Below, in pieces: positions 20,411 through 29,144 of a stretch of DNA of 64,000 nt. A model generated the notes under the pieces. That model was not told the DNA's origin. It made no database searches and saw only the letters and a program-made list of their open reading frames with translations. The DNA comes from Collinsella aerofaciens (lineage in GTDB: Bacteria; Actinomycetota; Coriobacteriia; Coriobacteriales; Coriobacteriaceae). Both the position numbers and the translations under genes were made by a program. The stretch is taken from positions 1 through 64,000 of the forward strand of contig NZ_JAQLFL010000004.1 in NCBI RefSeq assembly GCF_028206995.1, read 5' to 3'. Numbering within the stretch: position 1 is the first letter of the stretch; the number at the start of each line of letters is the position of its first letter.

Positions 20411-20471
20411 CGGGGGCCTTCATGCGCGAGGACGTTTTGGAAACTAAGTACGGGACCCGCCCAAACCGTCC
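20321..20471. repeat. 151 bp nested palindrome with 37 bp perfect outer arms
   Basis: Outer arms 20321-20357 and 20435-20471 are exact reverse complements (37 bp). Inside are a 15 bp perfect stem (20373-20387 with 20406-20420) and a 6 bp stem (20390-20395 with 20399-20404). It lies between the convergent HAD and aldolase genes and may serve as a two-way terminator. Confidence 0.9.
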
Positions 20472-20495
20472 GGTGGGATCAGAGTACCCTTGCTG

Positions 20496-21353
20496 TTACT
20501 CTGCTTTGCCCACAGAGTTGAGGTTGGTCATGCGGATCTTAACCAGCTCGGTGATCTCGCGCATGCCCTCCTTGGCCGGCTTCTTAGGATCGAAGCAGGC
20601 GGGGTTCTCGGCCATGTAGGCCATGAAGCCCTTGGTGTAAGCCTGACGCAGCTCGGTGGCGTAGTTAACCTTGCAGATGCCGTTCTTCACGGCCTCGGCG
20701 ACCTGCTCATCGGGCACACCGGAAGTGCCGTGCAGAACCAGCGGCACGTCGACGGCGTCGCGGATGGCCTTGACCACGGACTGCTCGATGTGCGGATCGC
20801 TCGTGTACACACCGTGGCTGGTGCCAACGCCAATAGCGAGAGAGGTGCAGCCGGTGCGCTCGACGAACTCCTTGGCCTCGGCCGGATCGGTGTAGGGGCT
20901 CTCGCCCTCAACCGCGGGACCGTCGTCCTCCTTGCCGCCAACCTTGCCGAGCTCGGCCTCGACGGGCACGCCCATGGCGCGGCCAGCGTCGGCGACGGAC
21001 TTGGTCAGGGCGATGTTGTCCTCGAAGGACTCGTGCGAGCCGTCGATCATGACAGAGGTGTAGCCCGTGCGGAAAGCCTGCATGCAGCGGTCATAGCCAT
21101 CGCCGTGATCGAGGTGCAGAGCGACGGGCACGGAAGCGCGCTCGGCGGCAGCCTTGACCATGCCGTAGAAGTAGTCCAGACCAGCGGTCTTGATGGTGCC
21201 CGGGGTGGTCTGCATGATGACGGGGGACTTGGTCTCCTCGGCAGCGGCCAGAACGGCCATAACAAACTCGAGGTTCTCGACGTTGAAAGCGCCAACAGCG
21301 TAGTGGCCGGCCTGAGCGTCCTTGAGCATCTTTTCGGTGGTAACAAGTGCCAT
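20496..21353 (-). CDS. Class II fructose-/tagatose-bisphosphate aldolase
   Basis: A zinc-dependent aldolase of 285 residues that splits a ketohexose 1,6-bisphosphate into dihydroxyacetone phosphate and glyceraldehyde 3-phosphate. Zinc ligands appear in LHLDHGDG and in VGTSHGVY and LHGTSG. The sequence is of the FbaA/GatY/KbaY group, so it may act on fructose- or tagatose-bisphosphate; as no lacD is in the window, it could complete the tagatose route. The start at 21353 has GGAGAGGAG upstream; a longer frame to 21494 has an unrelated extension. A hairpin (about 21373-21396) lies in the leader. It diverges from the DeoR gene. Confidence 0.93.
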   Translation of the reverse strand: MALVTTEKMLKDAQAGHYAVGAFNVENLEFVMAVLAAAEETKSPVIMQTTPGTIKTAGLDYFYGMVKAAAERASVPVALHLDHGDGYDRCMQAFRTGYTSVMIDGSHESFEDNIALTKSVADAGRAMGVPVEAELGKVGGKEDDGPAVEGESPYTDPAEAKEFVERTGCTSLAIGVGTSHGVYTSDPHIEQSVVKAIRDAVDVPLVLHGTSGVPDEQVAEAVKNGICKVNYATELRQAYTKGFMAYMAENPACFDPKKPAKEGMREITELVKIRMTNLNSVGKAE

Positions 21354-21687
21354 GAGCGTTTGCTCCTCTCCCTCGCCCGCATCTGGACATCGGGCGTAGT
21401 TGTTCGCAAGGCGTTTTACCTTGCGTTTTGCTGCGCTCATTGTATGAAATTCAGCAGCTTTGCACGTGCGAGATATTGAGCCCATGCAGGTCAATACAGT
21501 CGTTTTTGAAAAGCAAACGGAAGAAATTTGAGCCGAGTGAACATGTTCGATATTGAATTTTGGGCGTTCAGCGTCTTTCTTTTATAGAAAAGATAAGTAA
21601 TCGAAAGGTGTTTTCTTACCCAAAAAGAAAATGAACGAAAATAGAGTCAACACAATTCCTGCAAATTTAGCCGAGAATGGAGCAAAC

Positions 21688-22491
21688 ATGGCCCAAGCCA
21701 CCAACCGTGCCTTTGCCGACGAACGCCGTACCGCCATTTTGGAAATGCTCGATCATAATGCCTCGGTGCAGGTAGCAGAGATCGCCCAGACCTTTGGCGT
21801 GTCCTCCGTCACCGCCCGCGCCGACCTGGACGCGCTCGCCGAAGCAGGCAAGCTGCGCCGCACGCACGGCGGTGCCGTATCACTCCACAAACGTCTGACC
21901 GTCTCCACGCAGGATCGCCGCATCAATGTCAACGTCGCCGCCAAGCAGGCCATCGCGCAAAGCGCCATCGAGCTCGTCAACGACGGCGACACGTTGCTCG
22001 TCGACTCGGGCACCACGGCGCTCGAGTTCGTCCGGCTCCTCGATCAACGCGACGGTATCACCGTCATCACAGCAGACATTACCATTGCCGATTACATCGA
22101 CGAGAGCATGCCCTCAGTCGATGTCGTCATGCTGGGCGGGGCGCTGCGCAAAGGCCATCGTTATTTGTACGGACCGCTCACTATGCAAGCGCTCCAAATG
22201 GTCCATGCCGATCTTGCCGTCATGTGCCCTGGCGCTTTTGTCCCCAGTTGCGGCTTTACGACCGACTTTCCGCAGATGGCCGAGACCAAAGCGGCTATGG
22301 TCGGTGCCGCCCGTCAAAGCGTCGCCCTCATGGACGCCAGCAAGGTTAACGGACGCGGCATGTACCGCTTTGCTGAGCTTGCCGATGTCGACTCCATCGT
22401 GATGGACCGTGACCCCGACCATGCCGTCGCCACCTCAATCGCCGAGGCCACTGACAGCTCACGCCCAGCCCTCGTCATCGCCCGCATCTAA
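21688..22491 (+). CDS. DeoR-family transcriptional regulator
   Basis: A 267-residue DeoR protein. The N-terminal winged helix (RRTAILEMLDHNASVQVAEIAQTFGVSSVTARADL) is followed by the sugar-phosphate sensor domain with VDSGTTALEF, VMLGGALRKGHRYLYGP and MDASKV. The start at 21688 is chosen because GGAG lies five bases upstream; an earlier ATG at 21631 has no clear ribosome site. It is divergent from the class II aldolase gene, which it may control. Confidence 0.9.
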   Translation: MAQATNRAFADERRTAILEMLDHNASVQVAEIAQTFGVSSVTARADLDALAEAGKLRRTHGGAVSLHKRLTVSTQDRRINVNVAAKQAIAQSAIELVNDGDTLLVDSGTTALEFVRLLDQRDGITVITADITIADYIDESMPSVDVVMLGGALRKGHRYLYGPLTMQALQMVHADLAVMCPGAFVPSCGFTTDFPQMAETKAAMVGAARQSVALMDASKVNGRGMYRFAELADVDSIVMDRDPDHAVATSIAEATDSSRPALVIARI

Positions 22492-22495
22492 AAAC

Positions 22496-22535
22496 AAAAA
22501 CCACCACAAAGGTGCCTGTCCCCTTTGTGGTGGTT
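22496..22535 (-). terminator. Terminator hairpin, identical to one at 13792
   Basis: The 40-base hairpin, with TTTTT at its end on the minus strand, lies between convergent deoR and flavodiiron genes and would terminate the latter. It is identical to 13792-13831. Confidence 0.85.
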
Positions 22536-22559
22536 TGAGCGTCAAAAGTGAAAGTGTCG

Positions 22560-23720
22560 CTACTTGGACAGCTCGTCGGCGAGAACCTCGATCTGAGCGC
22601 GCGAGGCGTCGTTGAGCGAGCCCAGCACGGTCACCTTGTTCTGCGCCAGGGTGATGTCCTTCATGCCCTCGAGCTCCTTGGTCATAACCTTGGCAGCGGT
22701 GGGCGCCCAGGAGCCGGCCTCAACGAGCGCCACCGTACGGTTCTGATAGGCGTGCTCGGCAAGCGTGTGGATAAAGGTGCTCATGAACGGGAAGATCTCG
22801 CCCTGATAGGTGATGGAGGCGAGCACCAGACGGTCATAGCGGAACGCATCCTCAACGGCCTCGGCCATGTCGTCGCGAGCCAAGTCAAAGACGGAAACCT
22901 TCTGGCCGCGGGCCTCGAGCGCAGATGCAAGCTCCTCAACGGCGGCCTTCAGATGGCCGTACACGCTCGCATAGGCAATCGTGATGCCCTCGTCCTCGGG
23001 CTGATAGCTCGACCAGGTGTTATAGGTGTCGAGGTAATAGCCCAGGTTCTCGGTCAGTACGGGGCCGTGGAGCGGACAGATGATCTGGATATCCAGATCG
23101 GCGGCCTTCTTGAGCACGGTCTGAACGAATTTGCCGAACTTACCGACGATGCCAAAGTAGTAGCGGCGAGCCTCACAAGCCCAGCCTTCCGGGTCCTCGA
23201 TGTCGTTGGCGCCGAACTTGCCAAAGCCGTCGGCACTAAAGAGCACCTTGTCGGTGGACTCGTAGGAGAAGATCACCTCGGGCCAGTGCACGTTGGGGGC
23301 GCCGACAAACGTTAGGCTGTGGCCACCCAGGTCGAGCACGTCGCCCTCTTTGACGACCATCTTGCGATCGGGGTAGTCGGTGCCAAAGTAGTTGACCATC
23401 ATGCGGAAGGCGCCCATGCTGGCCACAATCTGTGCCTGGGGATAGCGCTCCATAAAGGCGGCGATACCGGCGGAGTGATCGGGCTCCATGTGATGGACGA
23501 CCAGGTAGTCGGGCGTACGGCCGTCGAGCGCGGCCTCGAGGTTGCCGAGCCATTCGTCGACAAAACCACCGTCGACCGAATCGGCGACAGCGATTTTATC
23601 GCCCAAGATAACATAGCTGTTGTATGCCATGCCGTTCTCGGACACGTCGTACTGGCCCTCGAACAGGTCAATGTCGTGATCGTCGACACCGATGTAGCGG
23701 ATATCCTTGGTGATCTCCAT
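22560..23720 (-). CDS. Flavodiiron protein (A-type flavoprotein, FprA-like)
   Basis: A 386-residue cytoplasmic enzyme that reduces oxygen to water or nitric oxide to nitrous oxide in anaerobes. The N-terminal metallo-beta-lactamase-like domain has HHMEPDHSAG, the diiron HxExDH motif, then NVHWPEVIF and the CPLHGPVLT ligands. The C-terminal flavodoxin domain begins at about residue 250 (ITIAYASVYGHLKAAVEEL). No rubredoxin domain is fused. The ATG at 23720 has AGGAGG upstream; the longer frame adds an implausible 21 residues. Confidence 0.93.
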   Translation of the reverse strand: MEITKDIRYIGVDDHDIDLFEGQYDVSENGMAYNSYVILGDKIAVADSVDGGFVDEWLGNLEAALDGRTPDYLVVHHMEPDHSAGIAAFMERYPQAQIVASMGAFRMMVNYFGTDYPDRKMVVKEGDVLDLGGHSLTFVGAPNVHWPEVIFSYESTDKVLFSADGFGKFGANDIEDPEGWACEARRYYFGIVGKFGKFVQTVLKKAADLDIQIICPLHGPVLTENLGYYLDTYNTWSSYQPEDEGITIAYASVYGHLKAAVEELASALEARGQKVSVFDLARDDMAEAVEDAFRYDRLVLASITYQGEIFPFMSTFIHTLAEHAYQNRTVALVEAGSWAPTAAKVMTKELEGMKDITLAQNKVTVLGSLNDASRAQIEVLADELSK

Positions 23721-23849
23721 CAGGCAAAGCCTCCTAGATAGACAAAAGAACCCGTCTATCATAGCACTCGCCTTCATAGCCACGGCTATCTGTCAGCATC
23801 CTTACCGATTGTTATTGAAATACGATAAATCGCCGTTTACCTGCGCAAA

Positions 23850-24881
23850 CTATGAGCGTGGTATCGCCGTGCTATGTCGAATAATGAGCTGGCCGGGAAT
23901 ACGAATGGCAACGGTTTTGCCCGCCGTACCCGCCTCGGGAACCGCATGCTCGAATACCTCGCGTCCGCGCTGATGCAAATCGAATCGAACGGTCGTGAGC
24001 TCGTTATGCGCGACAAAATCATCGAGCGAATCGTCGACACCCACCACGCTCACGTCCTCGGGCACGCGCAGGCCGCTATCGCGCAGCGCTGCAATCGCGC
24101 CATTTGCCATCTGGTCGTTTGCCGCATAAATCGCCGTCATGGTGCGATCGTGCTCGGCCAGGTACCTGCCGGCCTCGTAACCGCTGTTGGCAGACCAGTC
24201 GCCCTCGAGCGGCTCTGCCGGCTCGATGTGTTTACGCTCGAGTGCATCCTGCCAACCGGCACGACGAAATTGCTCGTCGACCGAGAACGACGGGCCGCCA
24301 ATATAGCGAATCTGCTCGTGCCCCAGCTCAAAAAGGTGATCCATAAGCAATAGCGAGCAGCCGTAATGGTCGGAATCGACCGTGGTCACCCGCGGATGCG
24401 CATACATGGTAACGATGACCGTGCCAATGCCCGGCAGTGGATCAAACGTCTCAAAATCGGGCGCCATGCGACTCATGCCGATGATGATGCCGTCCACGGG
24501 CAGTGCGGCCATGCGACGCGTTGCCTCGGCAAGCGAAAACTCCTCGGTCTTGGACATCTCGACCAGCGTGATGGCGCAATTATGCTCGCGAGCAGCGCTG
24601 GCGATGCCGTCGATCATTGAGAGGTTGCCAAACTTGGTGACATCGTTGACGCACAGGCCGACCGAATGGTAACGGCCGTCGCGCAGCGAGCGACCGGCAT
24701 AACTCGGACGAAAGCCGAGCTCTTGCATGGCGGCCTGCACGCGCTGGCGCGTCTGCTCGTTAACGTTGGGCAAGCCGTTGGCGACGCGCGAAACCGTCTG
24801 CTGCGAAACGCCAGCAGCGCGGGCGACGTCGGCCATGGAGACCGGACGCGTACCTGTATCGTTGGACGGGCGCCTTGCCAC
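23850..24881 (-). CDS. LacI-family regulator, divergent from galKT
   Basis: A 343-residue protein with the LacI helix-turn-helix VSMADVARAAGVSQQTVSRVANGLPNVNE at 14-42 and the periplasmic-binding-protein-like sensor domain (IYAANDQMANGAIAALRDSG, VPEDVSVVGVDDS). It diverges from galK, and three copies of a 16 bp operator lie between them, so it probably represses galKT and itself. It is a paralogue of the LacI proteins at 33340, 38241 and 43172. Confidence 0.92.
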   Translation of the reverse strand: MARRPSNDTGTRPVSMADVARAAGVSQQTVSRVANGLPNVNEQTRQRVQAAMQELGFRPSYAGRSLRDGRYHSVGLCVNDVTKFGNLSMIDGIASAAREHNCAITLVEMSKTEEFSLAEATRRMAALPVDGIIIGMSRMAPDFETFDPLPGIGTVIVTMYAHPRVTTVDSDHYGCSLLLMDHLFELGHEQIRYIGGPSFSVDEQFRRAGWQDALERKHIEPAEPLEGDWSANSGYEAGRYLAEHDRTMTAIYAANDQMANGAIAALRDSGLRVPEDVSVVGVDDSLDDFVAHNELTTVRFDLHQRGREVFEHAVPEAGTAGKTVAIRIPGQLIIRHSTAIPRS

Positions 24882-24973
24882 AGGATCACCTTCACCCTTG
24901 CGAGATCTGAATAGCGTGAATGCCGGCCCGGGCAGAAATACATCCCGCGCCGAGGCCCGCTATCGTCGGACGC

Positions 24974-25176
24974 ATGTTAACGTACTCTACTTTTTCTATC
25001 TGCATCTCTTCTGCTTTATAAGTCCATACGGCAGTACCGTTCACGGCTGTATTTCTACCGATTACCAGATTCTCAAAAAGTGACAAGCGATGTGTTATGA
25101 GTACGTTAACATAGCCCGTAACGTGCGGTATCGTGAACACTTGGTTCATGCCGCTTTAAGTTGTTAACGTACTCAT
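24974..25176. promoter_or_regulatory. Three operators of the galKT LacI regulator
   Basis: ATGTTAACGTACTCTA (24974-24989), ATGAGTACGTTAACAT (25097-25112, reverse) and TTGTTAACGTACTCAT (25161-25176) share one 16 bp core centred on CG. The 24882-25219 region also holds CCGTTCACGG at 25037-25046 and no gene. Confidence 0.75.
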
Positions 25177-25219
25177 AACGACGCAAAACCCACCCGGGCG
25201 CGCCAAGGAAAGGACTCCC

Positions 25220-26425
25220 ATGACCACTCCCGACGAAAAGACACTCCCCACGCTCACCAAGCTATTTGAGGAGGAGTTTGGCCCCATCGGCGACCGCCAG
25301 GTGCTCTACGTGCACGCGCCCGGGCGTTCCGAGATCAGTGGTAATCACACCGATCACGAAGGCGGTCACGTTATCGCCGGCTCGCTCGATGTCGCTGTCG
25401 ACGGCATCGCCGTGGCAACCGACTCCAACAAGATTCGCGTCGCCGACGAGGGCTATCCTACGTTTGAGATCACGCTCGACACGCTGGATGTTCAGGAGTC
25501 CGAGAAGGGCACGTCCGCAAGCCTCGTCCGCGGCATGGCGCACGAGATTGCAGCCCTTGGCGTTGAGCCCCACGGCTTCGACTTCGCCTTCACCTGCTCC
25601 GTCCCCTCGGGTGGCGGCCTTTCCAGCTCTGCCGCCGTCGAGGCCGCGTACGGTCGTGCCATGGAGACGCTCTGGGGCGCGCCCGCCATTGAGCCCGTCA
25701 CGCTCGCTCAGATGAGCCAGCGCACCGAGAACAACTACTACGGCAAGCCCTGCGGTCTGATGGACCAGGCCGCTGTGTGCCTGGGCGGCCTTGCCTACAT
25801 GGACTTTGAGGACCAGGCTCAGCCTAAAACCCAGAAGCTCGAACTCAACTTTGAGGATCACGGCTATGCGCTCGTGCTCGTTAAGGTTGGTGCCGACCAC
25901 GTGGCCGCCACCGACGATTACGCTGCCGTTCCGCGCGAGATGCAAGACGTCGCCGCCGAGTTTGGCAAGGCACGCCTGTGCGAGGTCGATGTTGCCGATT
26001 TTGACGCCAAGCTCCCCGAGCTACGTGCCAAACTGGGCGACCGTGCCTGCCTGCGCGCCGTTCACTACTGGTACGAGAATGGCCTGGTCGATAAGCGCTG
26101 GGCGGCCCTGAACGCCGGCGACATCGATCAGTTCCTGGTCCTGACGCGCGAGTCCGGCGCCAGCTCTGCCATGTACCTGCAGAATGTCGTTGCCAAGCTG
26201 GGCTCCGAGCAGCCTTCCATGTATGCCCTGGCGCTGGCCGAGCACGTGCTCGACGGCCGCGGCGCCGTTCGTATCCACGGTGGCGGCTTCGGTGGCACCA
26301 TCCAGGCCTTCGTGCCGCTCGATCTGGTCGACACCTTCATTGCCAAGATGAACGGCTGGCTGGGCGAGGGTTCTGCCCGCCACTACGCTATCTCTGACAA
26401 GGGGGCTTACGCGGCATGGCTGTAA
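25220..26425 (+). CDS. galK: Galactokinase
   Basis: Phosphorylates galactose to galactose 1-phosphate with ATP in the Leloir pathway. The 401 residues have the galactokinase signature GRSEISGNHTDHEGG (residues 35-49), the GHMP phosphate loop VPSGGGLSSSAAVEA and the C-terminal GGGFGGTIQAF motif. GRSEISGNHTDH replaces the commoner GRVNLIGEHTDY, a variant seen in anaerobic Gram-positives. AAAGGA precedes the ATG, and galT overlaps its end. Confidence 0.96.
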   Translation: MTTPDEKTLPTLTKLFEEEFGPIGDRQVLYVHAPGRSEISGNHTDHEGGHVIAGSLDVAVDGIAVATDSNKIRVADEGYPTFEITLDTLDVQESEKGTSASLVRGMAHEIAALGVEPHGFDFAFTCSVPSGGGLSSSAAVEAAYGRAMETLWGAPAIEPVTLAQMSQRTENNYYGKPCGLMDQAAVCLGGLAYMDFEDQAQPKTQKLELNFEDHGYALVLVKVGADHVAATDDYAAVPREMQDVAAEFGKARLCEVDVADFDAKLPELRAKLGDRACLRAVHYWYENGLVDKRWAALNAGDIDQFLVLTRESGASSAMYLQNVVAKLGSEQPSMYALALAEHVLDGRGAVRIHGGGFGGTIQAFVPLDLVDTFIAKMNGWLGEGSARHYAISDKGAYAAWL

Positions 26426-28044
26426 TGACTGACGTGCGCGAGGCCGCGCAGAACCTGATCGAGTACGCTATCCACCGATCGATGATCGGCCAGGACGATC
26501 GCATCTGGGCATACAACACCATTCTCGAGTGCATCGGTGCTACGGGCCCGGCGCTCGACATGGCCTGGGCGCTCCAGGTCGAGAAACTCTCGCTCTTGCA
26601 CCCCGATACACTCCCCGACTTTGATCTTGAAGGCGCGCTTGCCGCGCTATCCGAGGCCGCCGTTGTCAACGGTGCCGCCGAGGACACGGCATCGGGCCGC
26701 GACCGCATCGCCATGCGCATCATGGGCGTGCTGATGCCGAGGCCTTCGGTTGTAAACGAAGAATTCAACGGACGTATGGGCGTCAACGAGCCCCGCGCCG
26801 CGACCGACTGGTTCTACGGCCTGTGCTGCGACGCCGGCTACGTGCGCCGTGCCGCCATCGCGCGCAACATCAAATGGAGCACTTCCACCAACTGGGGCGA
26901 CCTGGAGATCACTATCAACCTGTCAAAGCCCGAGAAGGACCCGCGCGATATTGCCGCGGCCGGTGCCGCCAAAAACACGGGCGAGAAGTATCCCGCCTGC
27001 CAGCTCTGCATCGAAAACGAGGGGTATCCCGGACGCTCCGCCGCAGCCGACGGCGGCGCTCATCCCGCCCGTCAGAACCTACGCGTTATTCCCATTCAGC
27101 TTGATGGCGAGCGCTGGGGCTTCCAGTACAGCCCGTATGCGTATTATAACGAGCACTGCATTGCCATGAGCTCCGAGCATCGTCCGATGCACGTCGACCG
27201 CAAGGGGCTGACCTGCCTGCTCGACTTTGTCGACCTGTTCCCGCACTACTTTATTGGCTCCAACGCCGACCTGCCCATCGTGGGCGGCTCGATTCTGTCG
27301 CACGACCACTTCCAGGGCGGCGCGCACGAGTTCCCCATGATGCACGCCGCCGAGGTCTCGCAGTTTAGCGTGCCCGGCTTTGACCAGGTCAGCGGCGCCG
27401 TGCTGCAGTGGCCGCTTTCGGTGCTGCGACTGCGCTCGCACGACCGCGCCCAGTTGCTCGACGCCGCCGAGAAGGTTATCCTCGCCTGGCGCGAGTGGAC
27501 CGATGAGTCGGTTGGCGTCATCGCGCACACAGCCGACAGCGTGGCGCACAACACTGTGACGCCCGTCATCCGCCGCGTCGACTCCCGCGGCAATGCCGGC
27601 GGCGAGATCTACGAGGCCTACCTGGCGCTTCGTTGCAACATCACAACCGACGAGCATCCGCTGGGCGTATTCCACCCGCATGCCGAGTACCACCACATCA
27701 AGAAAGAGAACATCGGCCTGATCGAGGTCATGGGCCTGGCTATTCTGCCGCCGCGCCTGGTTCCCGAGCTTGGCACTGTCCGCGAGCACTTGCTGGCAGC
27801 CAAGGCCGATGCCAGCTACGACCTTGCTGGCGCGCTCGAGGGCGACGACCTTTGCCGCAGCCACGCCGCATGGGCCGAGGACGTCTTTGCTCGCCGCGCC
27901 GCCGAGCTTACGGCCGACAACGCCATCGACATCCTGCACAAGGAGGTCGGCGTGGTGTTTGGCCACGTGCTCGACAACGCCGGCGTCTTTAAGTGGGACG
28001 AAGCCGGCCGCGCCGCCCAACAGCGCTTTATCGACTCACTGTAA
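26416..28044 (+). CDS. galT: UDP-glucose--hexose-1-phosphate uridylyltransferase, GalT type 2
   Basis: Transfers UMP from UDP-glucose to galactose 1-phosphate. The 542-residue protein is the long form found in Firmicutes and some Actinobacteria, with NADLPIVGGSILSHDHFQGG as its nucleotide-binding core. It overlaps galK by 10 bases; a second in-frame ATG at 26425 makes a TAATG junction with the galK stop and is an equally good start. galE, needed to close the Leloir cycle, is not in the window. Confidence 0.95.
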   Translation: MAVMTDVREAAQNLIEYAIHRSMIGQDDRIWAYNTILECIGATGPALDMAWALQVEKLSLLHPDTLPDFDLEGALAALSEAAVVNGAAEDTASGRDRIAMRIMGVLMPRPSVVNEEFNGRMGVNEPRAATDWFYGLCCDAGYVRRAAIARNIKWSTSTNWGDLEITINLSKPEKDPRDIAAAGAAKNTGEKYPACQLCIENEGYPGRSAAADGGAHPARQNLRVIPIQLDGERWGFQYSPYAYYNEHCIAMSSEHRPMHVDRKGLTCLLDFVDLFPHYFIGSNADLPIVGGSILSHDHFQGGAHEFPMMHAAEVSQFSVPGFDQVSGAVLQWPLSVLRLRSHDRAQLLDAAEKVILAWREWTDESVGVIAHTADSVAHNTVTPVIRRVDSRGNAGGEIYEAYLALRCNITTDEHPLGVFHPHAEYHHIKKENIGLIEVMGLAILPPRLVPELGTVREHLLAAKADASYDLAGALEGDDLCRSHAAWAEDVFARRAAELTADNAIDILHKEVGVVFGHVLDNAGVFKWDEAGRAAQQRFIDSL

Positions 28045-28078
28045 TGATCCCTTGGGGACGGAGGAAAACGGATCATTT
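28045..28078 (+). repeat. 34 bp repeat directly after galT stop
   Basis: The 34 bases starting TGATCCCTTGGGGACGGAGG are repeated exactly, in reverse orientation, at 51972-52005. Its ends, TGATCC and GGATCA, form an inverted repeat. Confidence 0.9.
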
Positions 28079-28090
28079 CGTCCTCAAGGC

Positions 28091-28131
28091 AACGGCGCCC
28101 GCCGGCAACATCGCCGACGGGCGCCGTTTTT
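28091..28131. terminator. Terminator between convergent galT and lacC
   Basis: AACGGCGCCCG pairs with CGGGCGCCGTT, followed by TTTTT on the plus strand. Confidence 0.9.
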
Positions 28132-28152
28132 GAGTGTTCGGCGTCGCGACTC

Positions 28153-29088
28153 CTAGAGTTCAGTCACGACAACGCTGTTGTAGACCTCGTCCCAGCGGTC
28201 CATGACCAGGTGGCCGGTCTTGGGATCCATGGCGTTAAGCTTGCCGCAGGTATTGGCGGTCTTGAGCACCGTGACGTCGTCGGCATCAGCAGCAATCGCA
28301 TGCGCAAAGCCGGCGATGGTCGAGTCGCCGGAACCCGTCGCGTTCACAGCCGCAATCGCGGGCGTCTTGGCGCGGAACGCACGACCCTCATGGAAGCCCA
28401 CCGAACCGGCAGCACCCATCGAAACGACAACCCAGGGAATACCGGCAAAACGGTCATCGGCGGCAAGCGCCTCGCGCAGGGCATCGACATCATCGGTCGT
28501 AAAGGACGTACCCAGCAGTCCGTTAATCTCGGTCAGGTTGGGCTTTACGAGCTCAGGCTTAGCGTCGGACTCCAGCGCGGCCTCCAGCGATGCACCCGAG
28601 GTATCGAGCAGCACCTTGGCGCCCGCCTCCTCGGCGATCTTGACGAGCTCGGCATAGTAGCCGGCATCGACGCCGCGCGGCAGCGAGCCCGAAAGCGTCA
28701 CAACGTCCGCCTTCGCTGCAAGCTCGGCGAACTTGGCCGTAAAGGCCTCGAGCTCGGCCGGGGCGATCTGCGGGCCGCTCTCCAAAAGCTCGGTCTGATT
28801 ACCCTCGTGCAGAATATTCAGGCAAATGCGCGTCTCACCGGCGATGGGCACAAAGTCGTTCTTGACGCCATCGGCATCCATGAGCTCGGCCATATAGGCA
28901 CCCATGTGGCCGCCGAGCAGACCGGTCGCGAGCACGTCGTCGCCCAGCTGCAGCAGCACGCGGCTCACGTTGAGGCCCTTGCCGCCAGCGGTCTTTTCGG
29001 GCGTCACACGGTTAACATCGTCGATGATCAACTTGTCGAGCTGATAGCGCGTATCAATCGACGGGTTCATGGTAACGGTCAGAATCAT
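28153..29088 (-). CDS. lacC: Tagatose-6-phosphate kinase (PfkB family), copy 1
   Basis: Phosphorylates tagatose 6-phosphate to the 1,6-bisphosphate. The 311-residue PfkB sugar kinase has TPEKTAGGKGLNVSRVL near the N-terminus and the anion-hole motif NATGSGDSTIAGFAHA with the catalytic Asp. Gene order with lacA, lacB and lacX supports LacC over 1-phosphofructokinase. AGGAG precedes the ATG at 29088. A paralogue at 54317-55252 is nearly the same over its whole length. Confidence 0.9.
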   Translation of the reverse strand: MILTVTMNPSIDTRYQLDKLIIDDVNRVTPEKTAGGKGLNVSRVLLQLGDDVLATGLLGGHMGAYMAELMDADGVKNDFVPIAGETRICLNILHEGNQTELLESGPQIAPAELEAFTAKFAELAAKADVVTLSGSLPRGVDAGYYAELVKIAEEAGAKVLLDTSGASLEAALESDAKPELVKPNLTEINGLLGTSFTTDDVDALREALAADDRFAGIPWVVVSMGAAGSVGFHEGRAFRAKTPAIAAVNATGSGDSTIAGFAHAIAADADDVTVLKTANTCGKLNAMDPKTGHLVMDRWDEVYNSVVVTEL

Positions 29089-29144
29089 ATTGAACTCCTG
29101 TTTCCGGGGCACGACACGCGCGACCCCAAACATACGATAGCTCG

